Shown here piece after piece: positions 25,918 through 34,967 of a DNA stretch of 48,653 nt. The notes under the pieces were generated by a model that was not told the DNA's origin, did no database searches, and saw nothing but the letters and a program-made list of their open reading frames with translations. Within the stretch, counting starts at the first letter, position 1; each line of letters starts with the position of its first letter. The stretch is from Sneathiella sp. (lineage in GTDB: Bacteria > Pseudomonadota > Alphaproteobacteria > Sneathiellales > Sneathiellaceae). The position numbers and the translations under genes were made by a program. Where the stretch lies: positions 1-48,653 of the forward strand of contig PAKP01000033.1 of NCBI GenBank assembly GCA_002706985.1, in the 5' to 3' direction.

Positions 25918-27192
25918 CTATAGAATCAGGATCGCGCGGAAATCATTGACATTGGTGCGGGTCGGTCCCGTCTTGATCAGATCACCAAGGGCGTCGAACA
26001 GGCTGTAGCTGTCATGACGCGCGAGATACTCCTTGGCGTCCAGCCCCGCCTCGGTGGCGCGTTTGAGCGTATCCGGGGTGATGATGGCGCCCGCGTTATC
26101 CTCGGTTCCGTCGATACCGTCAGTGTCGCAGGCAATCGCATAGACATCCGCCAGGCCATCCAGATGCACCGCGAGGGCGAGCAGGAATTCCGCATTGCGC
26201 CCGCCGCGCCCGGTATCGTCGCCGCCGCTCCTGACCGTCACGGTCGTCTCCCCGCCCGAGATAAGGACACAGGGTTTCGCCGCGGGCTGGTCATGGAATT
26301 TTACCTGCCGGGCCATGGCCGCCATGACGGCGGCGACATCCTTCGCCTCGCCTTCGATTGTATCGCCGAGGATGACCGGCGTGATGCTGTTCGAGGCGGC
26401 AATATCGGCGGCGGCGGCAAGCGACATCTGCGGGGTTGCGATCATTTCGGACCGGCTCTCCTTAAAGACCGGATGACTCGGCTCCGGCGTTTCGGAGGTC
26501 GGACTATTAAGATACGCGTCGATGGAAGGTGGAATCTCTATCCCGTATTTCTCCAGCACCGCGCGGGCATCGCGGGAGGTTGTCGCATCGGGCACGGTCG
26601 GACCCGAGGCAATCACCGCCGGATCATCGCCCGGCACGTCGGAGATCATGAGGGTGACGACTTTCGCCGGATGGGCGGCAACGGTGAGCCGCCCGCCCTT
26701 GATGGCGGAGAGATGCTTACGCAAGGTATTCATCTCGGTGATATTGGCGCCGGAGGCCAGCAAGGCCCTGGTGACCGCCTTTTTCTCCTCCAGTGTAATG
26801 CCCTCTCCGGGTTTCGCGAGTAGTGAGGAGCCGCCACCGGAAATCAGGCAAAGCACCAGATCATCCTCCGAGAGCCCCTTCAGCAGCGCGAGGATATCAT
26901 CGGCGGCCTTCGCGCCCTCCGCATCGGGCACCGGATGCCCCGCTTCCACTACCTTGATATAATTAAGCGGCAGGCCATGTTCATAGCGGGTAATGACGAG
27001 CCCCTCAAGCGGTCCTTCCCAATAATCCTCGACTGCCTTTGCCATTGCCGCCGCGGCCTTGCCCGCGCCGATGACGATGGTTCGGCCCTTGGGCGGGGGC
27101 GGCAGGAATCCCGCCAGCGTCGACAGCGGATCGGCGGCACCGACCGCCGCCTTGAACAGGTTGTCCAGAAAATCCTTGGGCTCTTGTCGCAC
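25918..27192 (-). CDS. Glycerate 2-kinase (DUF4147/MOFRL)
   Basis: 424 aa; N-terminal DUF4147 domain (TIVIGAGKAAAAMAKAVEDYW, then LISGGGSSLLAKPGEGITLEEK) and C-terminal MOFRL domain (GRGGRNAEFLLALAVHL, CDTDGIDGTEDNAGA). The family phosphorylates glycerate at C2; older annotations call it hydroxypyruvate reductase TtuD. GTG start at 27192 with GGAGAG four bases upstream. Position next to glycine-producing threonine degradation would fit serine/glyoxylate-type metabolism, but no other gene of that route is here. Confidence 0.9.
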   Translation of the reverse strand: MRQEPKDFLDNLFKAAVGAADPLSTLAGFLPPPPKGRTIVIGAGKAAAAMAKAVEDYWEGPLEGLVITRYEHGLPLNYIKVVEAGHPVPDAEGAKAADDILALLKGLSEDDLVLCLISGGGSSLLAKPGEGITLEEKKAVTRALLASGANITEMNTLRKHLSAIKGGRLTVAAHPAKVVTLMISDVPGDDPAVIASGPTVPDATTSRDARAVLEKYGIEIPPSIDAYLNSPTSETPEPSHPVFKESRSEMIATPQMSLAAAADIAASNSITPVILGDTIEGEAKDVAAVMAAMARQVKFHDQPAAKPCVLISGGETTVTVRSGGDDTGRGGRNAEFLLALAVHLDGLADVYAIACDTDGIDGTEDNAGAIITPDTLKRATEAGLDAKEYLARHDSYSLFDALGDLIKTGPTRTNVNDFRAILIL

Positions 27193-27255
27193 GTCACTCT
27201 CCCCGAAAAACAGCCTCCTGTTTAACGGAAAGTCGGCGCGGGCCCCAGCAAAATC

Positions 27256-27696
27256 TCAGCCCGGTTCGAGAATGTCGTCGGGATGGCGCTGCCCAGGGCG
27301 CTGCGGCAATCCGTCGGTGATCTCGTAATAATCCCCGGCGAATTCCGTGAAGATATGCATGGCGGTCGTCAGCTTCGTCGGCTCGTCCAGCGATCCCGGC
27401 GCGATCCCCATATTGCCGCCGGACTTGTAGGTCCAGAAGATGCTGGAACCGCATTTGTTGCAAAAGCCGCGCTTCGCCTCGTCCGAACTTTCATACCAAG
27501 TCAGCGTGTCATCCGCCGTGAACTCAAGATTCTCCGGCAGGCTCACGGTAAAGCCGTTGAGATAGCCCGCCGTCTGCCGGCATTGCTTGCAATGACAGAC
27601 GACCACGGGGCGCAGCCGCTGATATATTTTGAACCTTATTCCGCCGCACAGACAGCCGCCCTCGGCTTCGGGCGTTTCATTCTCCCGGTTGCTCAT
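27256..27696 (-). CDS. GFA family zinc protein
   Basis: 146 aa with the glutathione-dependent formaldehyde-activating (GFA/CENP-V) fold: GGCLCGGIRF, VCHCKQCRQTAG and FCNKCGSSIFW supply the structural and catalytic zinc cysteines. The ATG at 27696 has a strong CGAGGAAAG site; the longer open frame would overlap the upstream gene. It follows the molybdopterin oxidoreductase gene by 14 bp, so the two are co-transcribed. Most GFA proteins do not act on formaldehyde, so no substrate is assigned. Confidence 0.88.
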   Translation of the reverse strand: MSNRENETPEAEGGCLCGGIRFKIYQRLRPVVVCHCKQCRQTAGYLNGFTVSLPENLEFTADDTLTWYESSDEAKRGFCNKCGSSIFWTYKSGGNMGIAPGSLDEPTKLTTAMHIFTEFAGDYYEITDGLPQRPGQRHPDDILEPG

Positions 27697-27710
27697 CTTT
27701 CCTCCTCGGG

Positions 27711-29738
27711 TCAGGCGGCGACCACCTCGACCCGGCAATCATTGAAACAGGCGCCCTCGGACAGGTCCGCCTTGGTGGTGGGCGCAAGCGCCGAGACTGT
27801 CTGGTTGTTCGTTGTCGTCTTGAACCAGGAGCCCTTGGGCGAATATAGCACACCGGGACGCACATTTTCAGTGATTTTAAGCGGCAGGAAAACCTCGCCG
27901 AGATCGTTATAGATGCGGACCCGCATGCCGTCCTCAAGGCCGCGCGCGGCAGCATCCACGGGGTGCATCTCAAGATCGGGCGCATCGTCATTCGCCTTCA
28001 CCCCGCCAAAGGTCGAGGTGATCATCTTGTTCGAGGACGGCGTGACGAGGGAGAGCGGCAGGCTGTCCGCTACCGGATGATATGTCGGCACCTCCTGCCC
28101 GAACTTGTCCAGAAGATAGGCGGATTTAAGCTCGATCCGGCCCGATGGCGTTGCGGGCGTCGCATTCAGGAACAGGATCGTATCCTCCCCGCCCCGCTCC
28201 ATGGAGAGCGCCGTTCCGATCGGAATTTCACTGGGCCGGTAGCCTTTGAGGCGCGGATCGCTGCCGTCGATGGCATCGTCCATCAGATCCTTGTCACTGG
28301 CCTTGAAGATATCTTCGTTAAAGCCGAAACGCGCGGCGAGACGGCGGAAAATCTCCGTGTTGGGCAGCGATTCGCCGACCGGTGCGATCACCGGTTCCGC
28401 CCGCTGCAGATAGGGCTGGCCATAGGCACAGAAGATGTCGTCATGCTCGAAATGGGTGGCGGCGGGCAGGATAATATCGCAATATTTCATGCTGTCCGTC
28501 ATCGCGACATCGCAGCCGACCGTGAAGATATCCTCCCGCTCAAGCCCCTGGCGCGTCACATTCTGGTCCGGCGAGACAACGATCGGGTTGTGGTTATAGA
28601 TGAACAGCCCCTTCAGCGGGATATCGAGATCGTCTTCAACCAGATGCCGCCCGATATCGACGATATTGAGGGTCCGGGTCCCCTCCGGCACCAAATCCGG
28701 CCGTTGCAGCTTGGCCGGGGTTTTCGGGAACAGGTTCCCGGCGCCGCCGACGATGCCGCCGCCCGCCACGCCGAACTTTCCGGCAAGGGCGGGGAGAGCG
28801 AAAATGGCCCGGATGCCGTTGCCGCCGTTCTGGTTGCGCTCAAGCCCGTTGCCGACGGAAATCGCCGCCGGGCTGGTGTCTTTATAAAGCCTCGCAAAGG
28901 CGCGGATATCCGCAACCGGCACCCCGCTGAGATCGGAAGATTCCTCGATTGAAAATTTCCGGGCCTCCGCCATGAATTCCTCCGCCCCCTCGACATGCGC
29001 ATCGATGAAGGCCGGATCGAACCCGCCTATCTTCTCCAGCTCGACCGCGATGGCCCAGGCGAGGATCAAATCCATGCCCGGCTTGACGGGGAGATACATA
29101 TCCGCCTGCTCGGCAATCTTGATACGTTTCGGATCGACGACCACAAGCTTCGCCCCGTTCGCCTTCGCCTTCTTGATGATCGGGGCAAGATGGAGGTTGC
29201 AATAGGTGACATTGTTGCCCCAGACGACGATCAGCTTGGAATTGGCGCATTGCTCGGGCTGCATGGCGCCCGCGGTGCCGAAGGTGCCCATAAAGGCCTC
29301 CGATTTCACGCCGCCGCACATCGCCCGCCGGAACAGGAGCGTTGCGCCCAGCCGGTGGAAGAACCGGAGATCCATCGACCCCATCGCCAGCAGGCCATGC
29401 GGCCCGGCATAGTTATAGGGCATGATCGCCTGCGGCCCATGTTCCTCGATAATTGCCGAGAAGCGTTCATGGATGGTATCAAGCGCCTCATCCCAGGAAA
29501 TCCTCGCGAATTTCTCCCCGCCTTTCGGACCAACGCGCTTCATCGGATGGCGAAGGCGGTTCTTGCCATGGACGAAATCGGGGTAATATCGTGCGACCTT
29601 GTTGCAGACAACGCCATTGGTCAGCGGATTGGCCGTGGAGCCACGCACCTTCGCGACCTGGCCATCCTCCACCGTGACGGTAAGGCTGCAGGTATCGGGG
29701 CAGTCGAGCGGGCAGACGCTGGCAAGTTCAACAGACAT
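27711..29738 (-). CDS. Molybdopterin-dependent oxidoreductase
   Basis: 675-aa DMSO-reductase-superfamily protein. The N-terminal [4Fe-4S] motif C-x3-C-x3-C ... C is visible as CPLDCPDTC (residues 9-17) with the fourth Cys in GVVCNKVAR; then KVGPKGG-type, GNNVTYCNLHLAPI and DPKRIKIAEQADMYL molybdopterin regions, and a C-terminal aspartate-decarboxylase-like domain (NDLGEVFLPLKITENVRPGVL). No Tat signal, so cytoplasmic. No electron-transfer subunit is adjacent; the only operon partner is the GFA protein. Substrate unknown; it is distinct from SoeA in length and motif. ATG at 29738 with GAGGA upstream. Confidence 0.88.
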   Translation of the reverse strand: MSVELASVCPLDCPDTCSLTVTVEDGQVAKVRGSTANPLTNGVVCNKVARYYPDFVHGKNRLRHPMKRVGPKGGEKFARISWDEALDTIHERFSAIIEEHGPQAIMPYNYAGPHGLLAMGSMDLRFFHRLGATLLFRRAMCGGVKSEAFMGTFGTAGAMQPEQCANSKLIVVWGNNVTYCNLHLAPIIKKAKANGAKLVVVDPKRIKIAEQADMYLPVKPGMDLILAWAIAVELEKIGGFDPAFIDAHVEGAEEFMAEARKFSIEESSDLSGVPVADIRAFARLYKDTSPAAISVGNGLERNQNGGNGIRAIFALPALAGKFGVAGGGIVGGAGNLFPKTPAKLQRPDLVPEGTRTLNIVDIGRHLVEDDLDIPLKGLFIYNHNPIVVSPDQNVTRQGLEREDIFTVGCDVAMTDSMKYCDIILPAATHFEHDDIFCAYGQPYLQRAEPVIAPVGESLPNTEIFRRLAARFGFNEDIFKASDKDLMDDAIDGSDPRLKGYRPSEIPIGTALSMERGGEDTILFLNATPATPSGRIELKSAYLLDKFGQEVPTYHPVADSLPLSLVTPSSNKMITSTFGGVKANDDAPDLEMHPVDAAARGLEDGMRVRIYNDLGEVFLPLKITENVRPGVLYSPKGSWFKTTTNNQTVSALAPTTKADLSEGACFNDCRVEVVAA

Positions 29739-29918
29739 GACATTATCCTCTTATAAAAAGGCGAACTATTCTGAGTGTATAATCACGCAAAATTGGTTTG
29801 TTTAAAAGGGCCGGTTTTATCTAATTGCAGGGTCCAATTGGCGTATTTCACCATCAAACGGAAAGATGACGCCGCCCGCGAAAATAAGGTATAGTTAATA
29901 AAACAGAGGGAGGGTGGC

Positions 29919-30749
29919 ATGACATTACCGGCAATCGGTGTGGCAGGTTGCGGCTCAATGGGCCTGCCGATGGCGCGGCAGTTACAGGGCGCCGGATTTG
30001 AGGTTTTCGGATATGACGTCCGGCCAGCGGAGGAATTCGGCTCTTTCGCAGGAAAAATGCAGGAGAGTGCCGCCGCCCTCGCTGCCCGCTGTCCCATCAT
30101 TATTTCCGTCGTGCGCGACTGGTATCAGACGGAGGAGCTTTGCCTCGGCGAGAATGGCCTTTTCTCAAGATCAACAATTCCGGAAATTCTCATCATCTCC
30201 TCCACCCTGTCGCCAAAGCAGATTAACCGCCTGCGGGAGATGATCCCTGAGGAGACAATCCTGATCGATGCGCCCATGTCCGGGGCGCCCTATGGCGCCG
30301 AGACGGGCACCCTCACCTTCATGGTCGGCGGGGATGCCGAGGCGGTGCAGAAGCTGATGCCCGCCTTCAGGGTCATGGGCAATGAAATCAATCATCTCGG
30401 CGCTCTCGGTGCGGGCATGACCTGTAAGGTGCTCAACAACATGCTGGCGGCAACGTCCGTCATTGCCGTGCGGGAGGTGGTGAAGGCGGCCAAAGCCCTC
30501 GATTTTCCGCCCGACAAACTGCTGGAGGTCGCCAGCAGCAGCTCCGGCGCCACCTGGTTCGGCGACAATATGGAGAAAATCTCCTGGGCGAAGGAAGGCT
30601 ATTCCATCATCAATACCATCGGCATTCTGGAAAAGGATGTGAATTCCCTGCTCGATGCGACGGGGGATTTCCCCGAACTCCGGATCAATGAGCTCGGCCG
30701 CGCAGTCATCGGGGAACTGCGCAACCTGACGCCGGTCACCGACGACTGA
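29919..30749 (+). CDS. NAD(P)-dependent beta-hydroxyacid dehydrogenase
   Basis: 276 aa of the 3-hydroxyisobutyrate dehydrogenase/tartronate semialdehyde reductase family. Rossmann motif GVAGCGSMGLPMARQL at residues 7-22, substrate loop DAPMSGAPYGAETGTLTFMVGG, catalytic Lys in GAGMTCKVLNNML. Strong site GAGGGAGGG before the ATG. Divergent from the orphan molybdoenzyme. It is slightly short for the family (about 290-300 aa). Substrate cannot be chosen between 3-hydroxyisobutyrate, tartronate semialdehyde or succinic semialdehyde. Confidence 0.88.
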   Translation: MTLPAIGVAGCGSMGLPMARQLQGAGFEVFGYDVRPAEEFGSFAGKMQESAAALAARCPIIISVVRDWYQTEELCLGENGLFSRSTIPEILIISSTLSPKQINRLREMIPEETILIDAPMSGAPYGAETGTLTFMVGGDAEAVQKLMPAFRVMGNEINHLGALGAGMTCKVLNNMLAATSVIAVREVVKAAKALDFPPDKLLEVASSSSGATWFGDNMEKISWAKEGYSIINTIGILEKDVNSLLDATGDFPELRINELGRAVIGELRNLTPVTDD

Positions 30750-30831
30750 GCCCGTCATCCGTCCCTTTTATTCGCCGCTTCCCGTGCTATTCTGAGTGCA
30801 GCAAACGCATATCTGCCAGAGGAGAATTCAT

Positions 30832-31272
30832 ATGCTCATCCAGCTGCTGGTTGGAACGGGACTCATCATCGCCTGCGTGATCAATCATGCGGTCTGCCTG
30901 GAGTTGCTGCTCCGCCGCCTGAAGTCAATCGGGCCGAGGTGGGACCGGCGGCTACCGACCTACGGGCATATCGTCATCATGATCATTGTCGTGCTCGGCC
31001 TATTTGCCGCGCATACGATCGAGGCCTGGCTCTGGGCGATGTTCTACTGGGGAAGCGGCGAGCTTTCGGGCCTGCCGGAAGCGCTCTATTTCTCCACCGT
31101 CACCTTCACGACGCTGGGCTATGGCGATGTTATCCTGTCGGAGAAATGGAACCTCACGGCCTCATTGCAGGCGGTGAGCGGTATTCTCCTGTTCGGCTGG
31201 AGCACGGCCTTCCTGATCAATATCCGCGCCTTCTTCTGGAACAAATACGGCATCGATCATTATCAGGGATAG
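30832..31272 (+). CDS. Small potassium channel family protein
   Basis: 146 aa with N-terminal TM (LIQLLVGTGLIIACVINHAVCL), TM2 (IVIMIIVVLGLFAAHTIEAWLW), a pore helix and filter in STVTFTTLGYGDVIL (T-x-G-Y-G-D, the K+ selectivity signature) and a last TM (SGILLFGWSTAFLINIRAFF). No cytoplasmic RCK domain. I start at the ATG at 30832, preceded by AGAGGAGAATTCAT; the longer frame adds 12 residues without a site. Convergent with mscS. Confidence 0.88.
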   Translation: MLIQLLVGTGLIIACVINHAVCLELLLRRLKSIGPRWDRRLPTYGHIVIMIIVVLGLFAAHTIEAWLWAMFYWGSGELSGLPEALYFSTVTFTTLGYGDVILSEKWNLTASLQAVSGILLFGWSTAFLINIRAFFWNKYGIDHYQG

Positions 31273-31294
31273 GGGCGTCCGGCAGAACGGAGCG

Positions 31295-31321
31295 CCGCGC
31301 CGACCTTAAAGACCGGCGCGG
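31295..31321. terminator. GC-rich hairpin between convergent genes
   Basis: Perfect 8-bp stem CCGCGCCG/CGGCGCGG with an 11-nt loop between the K+ channel gene and mscS. No T-run on either strand, so a Rho-independent role is uncertain, but position and stability fit a shared transcription end. Confidence 0.45.
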
Positions 31322-31330
31322 GCCAAATTA

Positions 31331-32146
31331 TCAGTTTTCGGTGAGCATATGCACCGTGCGCTGCGGATAGGGAATGGAAATTCCTTCCTTGTCAAACGTC
31401 TGCTTGATCGCCTTGGTCAGCGCGAATTTCAGCGGGAAGTAATTTCCGTTGTCGCACCAGACGCGGACCGTGAAGTTCACGGAACTGTCGGCAAGCTCGA
31501 TCACCTCAATCACATGGGCCGGTTCCTTGTGGGACCGCTCGTCTGCCTTGATCAGGCGATCGATGATGTCGCGCGCCTTGTCGATATCATCCTCATAGGC
31601 AATGCCGATCACCAGATCCATGCGCCGTGTCGGATGGAAGCTGTAGTTGCGAATGGCGCTGCCCCAGACCTGACCGTTGGGGATGAGAACCTGGATGTTA
31701 TCGACCGTCGCGAGCTCCGTGGTGAAGAGGGTGATATTCTTGACCGTGCCGCCATGGCCGCCCGCTTCGACATAGTTGCCGACGCGCATCGGGCGGAAGA
31801 TCAGCAGCATCACGCCACCCGCAACATTGCTGAGTGTGCCCTGCAGGGCGAGACCGATGGCAAGGCCCGCGGCACCGAGAACGGCAATCAGGCTGGCGGT
31901 CTGCACGCCGAACTGCGCCAGCACCAGCAGCAGGGTGATCGCGAGAATCGCAAAACGGGCGAAGTTACAAAGGAACTGGCTGACCGTCGGATCAATGCCC
32001 CGCTTGTCCATGACTTTCTGAAGAACCTTCGGCACCTGCTTGGAGATGATGTTGCCGATGATCAGAATGATGATCGCGCCGATCACATCAAGACCATATT
32101 CGGTGGCGATCAGGACGATCTCGTCCGCGACTGTTTCTATATCCAT
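31331..32146 (-). CDS. Small-conductance mechanosensitive channel (MscS family)
   Basis: 271 aa. Three TM segments, with the pore-lining TM3 VLGAAGLAIGLALQGTLSNVAGGVMLLIFRP (regular Gly/Ala packing as in MscS) followed by the MRVGNYVEAGGHGGTVKNITLFTTEL beta domain and a C-terminal alpha/beta domain ending ISIPYPQRTVHML, a typical MscS ending. Releases solutes on hypo-osmotic shock, consistent with the betaine-forming genes and K+ channel in the window, though they are not in one operon. Confidence 0.94.
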   Translation of the reverse strand: MDIETVADEIVLIATEYGLDVIGAIIILIIGNIISKQVPKVLQKVMDKRGIDPTVSQFLCNFARFAILAITLLLVLAQFGVQTASLIAVLGAAGLAIGLALQGTLSNVAGGVMLLIFRPMRVGNYVEAGGHGGTVKNITLFTTELATVDNIQVLIPNGQVWGSAIRNYSFHPTRRMDLVIGIAYEDDIDKARDIIDRLIKADERSHKEPAHVIEVIELADSSVNFTVRVWCDNGNYFPLKFALTKAIKQTFDKEGISIPYPQRTVHMLTEN

Positions 32147-32561
32147 ATTACCCTCTTTGCCGCTGAAAACTCATCTGCGGCGTAAAAAAACTGGTTAACC
32201 GGCCCCCATACTAGGAAACCGGGGGCGGCTTGAAAAGGAGGAAAAGCAAAGACTTTTCCATGCAGGGCCTGTTAACCAATATTCGCATATTCCCTTGACA
32301 TTAACGCCATTGGCGCGCATATGTGCGCTGCACAATACCTGTATGGTATTTGCATTCGGTGCCGGCGGCATGACGCTGCTGAAACCAACATCGGGTATAT
32401 GAACAGTATTTCCACAGCGCCCCGGCGCTGCTGACAGCCGGTCCCTCGCAAGTGTCCCGGCGTTAAGGTCAAGGAGACGCGGTTCTCACCTTATTTGGCC
32501 TTAACTGTTGCCCCGCACCAAGCGGCGACACTGTATTTGTTTTGTGAGGACTATTAGAAGA
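32147..32561. other. mscS-helicase divergent region with structured leader
   Basis: A 415-bp gene-free interval. It holds a near-perfect 16-bp palindrome GCGCGCATATGTGCGC (32313-32328) that starts 12 bp after a TTGACA hexamer (32295-32300), and a hairpin CAGCGCC/GGCGCTG at 32415-32430. If transcription starts near the palindrome, the helicase mRNA has a leader of over 200 nt, as is common for cold-shock DEAD-box genes. The only leftward open frame here has no supporting features. Confidence 0.5.
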
Positions 32562-33941
32562 ATGACCGAATTTACAGAGCTCAACCTGGTTGGGCCGCTT
32601 TTGCGTGCGATCGAAAAACAGGGCTTTTCCGAGCCGACGCAAATCCAGTCCCGGGCGATCCCGGCGCTGATGGATGGTGCCGACCTGATGGGCGTTGCCG
32701 AAACCGGCGGCGGCAAGACCGCGGCCTTCGTGCTGCCGCTCCTGCAGCGGCTTCAGCATGAACGGCGCAAACCAAAACCAAATAAACCGACGGCTGTGAT
32801 CCTTGCACCGACCCGCGAACTGGCGATGCAGATCGGCCTTTGTATCCGTGTATTCACGCGCGGCATGAAGCTGTTCCACACGGTTGTCTATGGCGGCGCG
32901 CCCTATGGCCCGCAGCTGCAGCAGCTCTCGCGCGGGGTCGATATTCTTGTCGCAACCCCTGGCCGTCTGCTCGATCATATGAAGCGGGGCACGGTCCAGC
33001 TCGATAATGTGGAGACCATCATTCTTGATGAGGCCGACCGCATGCTCGACATGGGCTTTATCGAGGATGTCACCTTCATTACCGACAAGCTCCCCGAAGA
33101 GCATCAGACCGTCATGTTCTCCGCGACCATGAGCCCGGCCATCCGTAAATTGTCCGAAAAACTGCTGACAAATCCGGAATTTGTCGAGATTGCGCGCAAG
33201 ACGGCCGTCGCCGAGGGCGTCGATCATTCCGTCCTGATGGTCCGTGGGCATGACAAGAAAGACCTGCTCATGCATCTGCTGGCAGATCCGGCGAAAGAAC
33301 GTGTCATCGTTTTCGTACGCACAAAGGCGACCGCCGATACTCTCGCGACCGAGATCGAGACGGCAGTGGAAGGCATTAAAACCGCCGCCATTCACGGCGA
33401 CCTCAACCAGCGGGCCCGGGAACGCACCCTCCGCTCCTTCAAGAACGGCCGCTTCTCCGTGCTCGTCGCCACCGATGTCGCCGCCCGCGGTATCGATGTG
33501 AACGCCATTACCCATGTCATCAATTACGACCTGCCGATGGAGGCCGAGAATTATATCCATCGTGTTGGCCGTACCGGGCGCGCCGGGGCAACCGGCATCG
33601 CCATCTCGATTTGTGAACCGCGCGAACGTAATTTGCTTCGGAACATAGAACAGATCATCAAGCAAAAGGTCCGTATAGATGAAGATCACCCCTTCCCCGC
33701 TCCTGCGTCCAAGCCAGAACAGAAGAAGCATCGTCCGGGACGAAAGGGACGTCCGGCTCGCGCTCAGGATGACAAAAAACCGACGGCTGATGTTAAACCA
33801 TTTCGCAAGCGTCCGAAGAATACCGTCAGTAAGAATAAAGGTAAGCCGGGATTTAAGTCTCGCAAGTCCGCGAACCCGGCTGCAAATGCGCAGAATAAAC
33901 GTCCAGATGCTCGCAAGCAGAAATTTAAGCGGGCTAGCTGA
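32562..33941 (+). CDS. DEAD-box RNA helicase (RhlE-like)
   Basis: 459 aa. Q-motif region FSEPTQIQSRAIP, motif I AETGGGKT (residues about 46-53), Ia PTRELAMQ, II DEAD in ILDEADRMLDMGF, III SAT in MFSATMSP, and C-terminal DVAARGID and HRVGRTGRAG. The tail after about residue 375 is Lys/Arg-rich and low-complexity, suited to RNA binding, as in RhlE and CsdA-type proteins. The ATG at 32562 (TTAGAAGA upstream) is chosen because the longer frame adds an unrelated 18-residue stretch. Probably acts in ribosome assembly or RNA decay at low temperature. Confidence 0.93.
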   Translation: MTEFTELNLVGPLLRAIEKQGFSEPTQIQSRAIPALMDGADLMGVAETGGGKTAAFVLPLLQRLQHERRKPKPNKPTAVILAPTRELAMQIGLCIRVFTRGMKLFHTVVYGGAPYGPQLQQLSRGVDILVATPGRLLDHMKRGTVQLDNVETIILDEADRMLDMGFIEDVTFITDKLPEEHQTVMFSATMSPAIRKLSEKLLTNPEFVEIARKTAVAEGVDHSVLMVRGHDKKDLLMHLLADPAKERVIVFVRTKATADTLATEIETAVEGIKTAAIHGDLNQRARERTLRSFKNGRFSVLVATDVAARGIDVNAITHVINYDLPMEAENYIHRVGRTGRAGATGIAISICEPRERNLLRNIEQIIKQKVRIDEDHPFPAPASKPEQKKHRPGRKGRPARAQDDKKPTADVKPFRKRPKNTVSKNKGKPGFKSRKSANPAANAQNKRPDARKQKFKRAS

Positions 33942-33974
33942 TTACCCGTTTCAGTAAAGATTCTCAAGAACAAG

Positions 33975-34002
33975 AGGGAGGCCAACGCAAGTTCGCCTCC
34001 CT
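33975..34002. terminator. Bidirectional terminator, helicase / soeC
   Basis: Stem AGGGAGGC/GCCTCCCT (8 bp) with additional inner pairs AAC/GTT closing a GCAA tetraloop, followed on the plus strand by TTTCTT. It lies between the convergent DEAD-box and SoeC-type genes, 3 bp past the latter's stop, and should end both transcripts. Confidence 0.75.
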
Positions 34003-34005
34003 TTC

Positions 34006-34956
34006 TTATGCGTGGGAGGCGCCATAATAAAGGCCGACCGTATGGCGGGCCTCCGCAAAGAAGAGCCAGCGTTCGGTCACGATCCCGATCGCCATCACGA
34101 TCACCGCAAGAAGGGAGGCGGCAATCAATCCGATGCCGCCGAGATAAAGCCCTACAAGAATCAGTATGACCGGCAGGATGAAGCCTGCGCCAAGCGCGAT
34201 CTTCCGAAGCGCCGCCGCATGCTTGCGCGCAATCTGGAACCCCATTTCCTTCATCAGATAATTGGCCTCCGTATGCGGCGCCTCGAACAGTTTGACGCTG
34301 CCGAACTCACCAAGGCCCGTCGCGCTCTCCGGCGTGGAGATGCTTTTGGTACTGTCGAGGAAACGCCAATAAGCGACCTTCCAGATCAGCGCAGCGACAA
34401 GCGCCGCGACTGCCAACAGGATAACAAGGGTTGCCGCATAACCAAAGGCGACGAGCAGGCTGTTCAGCAGGACCGAGCCGGTCATCAGGGCGAGCAGAAG
34501 ATAGCCCATCGGCACATAGCCGTTGGACCAGGCATGAACCGGTTTCAGGCTGGCATAGATCATGGCCGTGCAATAGACGGTGACGATACAGGCAAAAATG
34601 CCGACCCCCCCGACAAGCGCCATCACACCCGGCAGAAGATCCGGAAAGAACAGATGATGCAGGCCGTAGAGCCCGGTCGGCAGGAAGGTGAAAATGGCCA
34701 TCACCCCTTCGCGGCTGAGCCAGGAGGAGCGCCATTGTGTCAGCGCGCGCCAGGCCCGCTCCGGATGACCGAGATGAAAGGTCGAGGACAGCAGCCCGGC
34801 CGTAATCAGGACATAGCTGAGGGCATAACCGGCGAAGGCCAGCCAAAAATCCGCCGGGAACAGGCCGCCGATGGTCGCGGCGATAAGAAGGGCGAGCAAG
34901 CCATAGCCGGCGCCCGATGCGGTCGTGAAAAATATAACGGATTTCGCTGGATGCAT
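34006..34956 (-). CDS. soeC: SoeC/DmsC-type membrane anchor subunit
   Basis: 316-aa integral membrane protein of the DmsC family with about eight TM segments. STFHLGHPERAWRAL in the TM2-TM3 region is the family signature; MGYLLLALMTGSVLLNSLLVAF and the C-terminal WLFFAEARHTVGLYYG are also typical. It anchors the two catalytic subunits on the cytoplasmic side and passes electrons to quinone. Subunit sizes 998/248/316 and lack of a Tat signal on the A subunit fit SoeABC sulfite dehydrogenase rather than periplasmic DMSO or polysulfide reductase. Confidence 0.85.
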   Translation of the reverse strand: MHPAKSVIFFTTASGAGYGLLALLIAATIGGLFPADFWLAFAGYALSYVLITAGLLSSTFHLGHPERAWRALTQWRSSWLSREGVMAIFTFLPTGLYGLHHLFFPDLLPGVMALVGGVGIFACIVTVYCTAMIYASLKPVHAWSNGYVPMGYLLLALMTGSVLLNSLLVAFGYAATLVILLAVAALVAALIWKVAYWRFLDSTKSISTPESATGLGEFGSVKLFEAPHTEANYLMKEMGFQIARKHAAALRKIALGAGFILPVILILVGLYLGGIGLIAASLLAVIVMAIGIVTERWLFFAEARHTVGLYYGASHA

Positions 34957-34967
34957 TGCTGTTTAAC

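Noticed and set aside
32469..33731. 420-codon minus-strand open frame opposite the DEAD-box helicase
   Set aside because: It mirrors the helicase codons; no known domain, low-complexity His/Arg/Gly composition, and the plus strand has all DEAD-box motifs in order.
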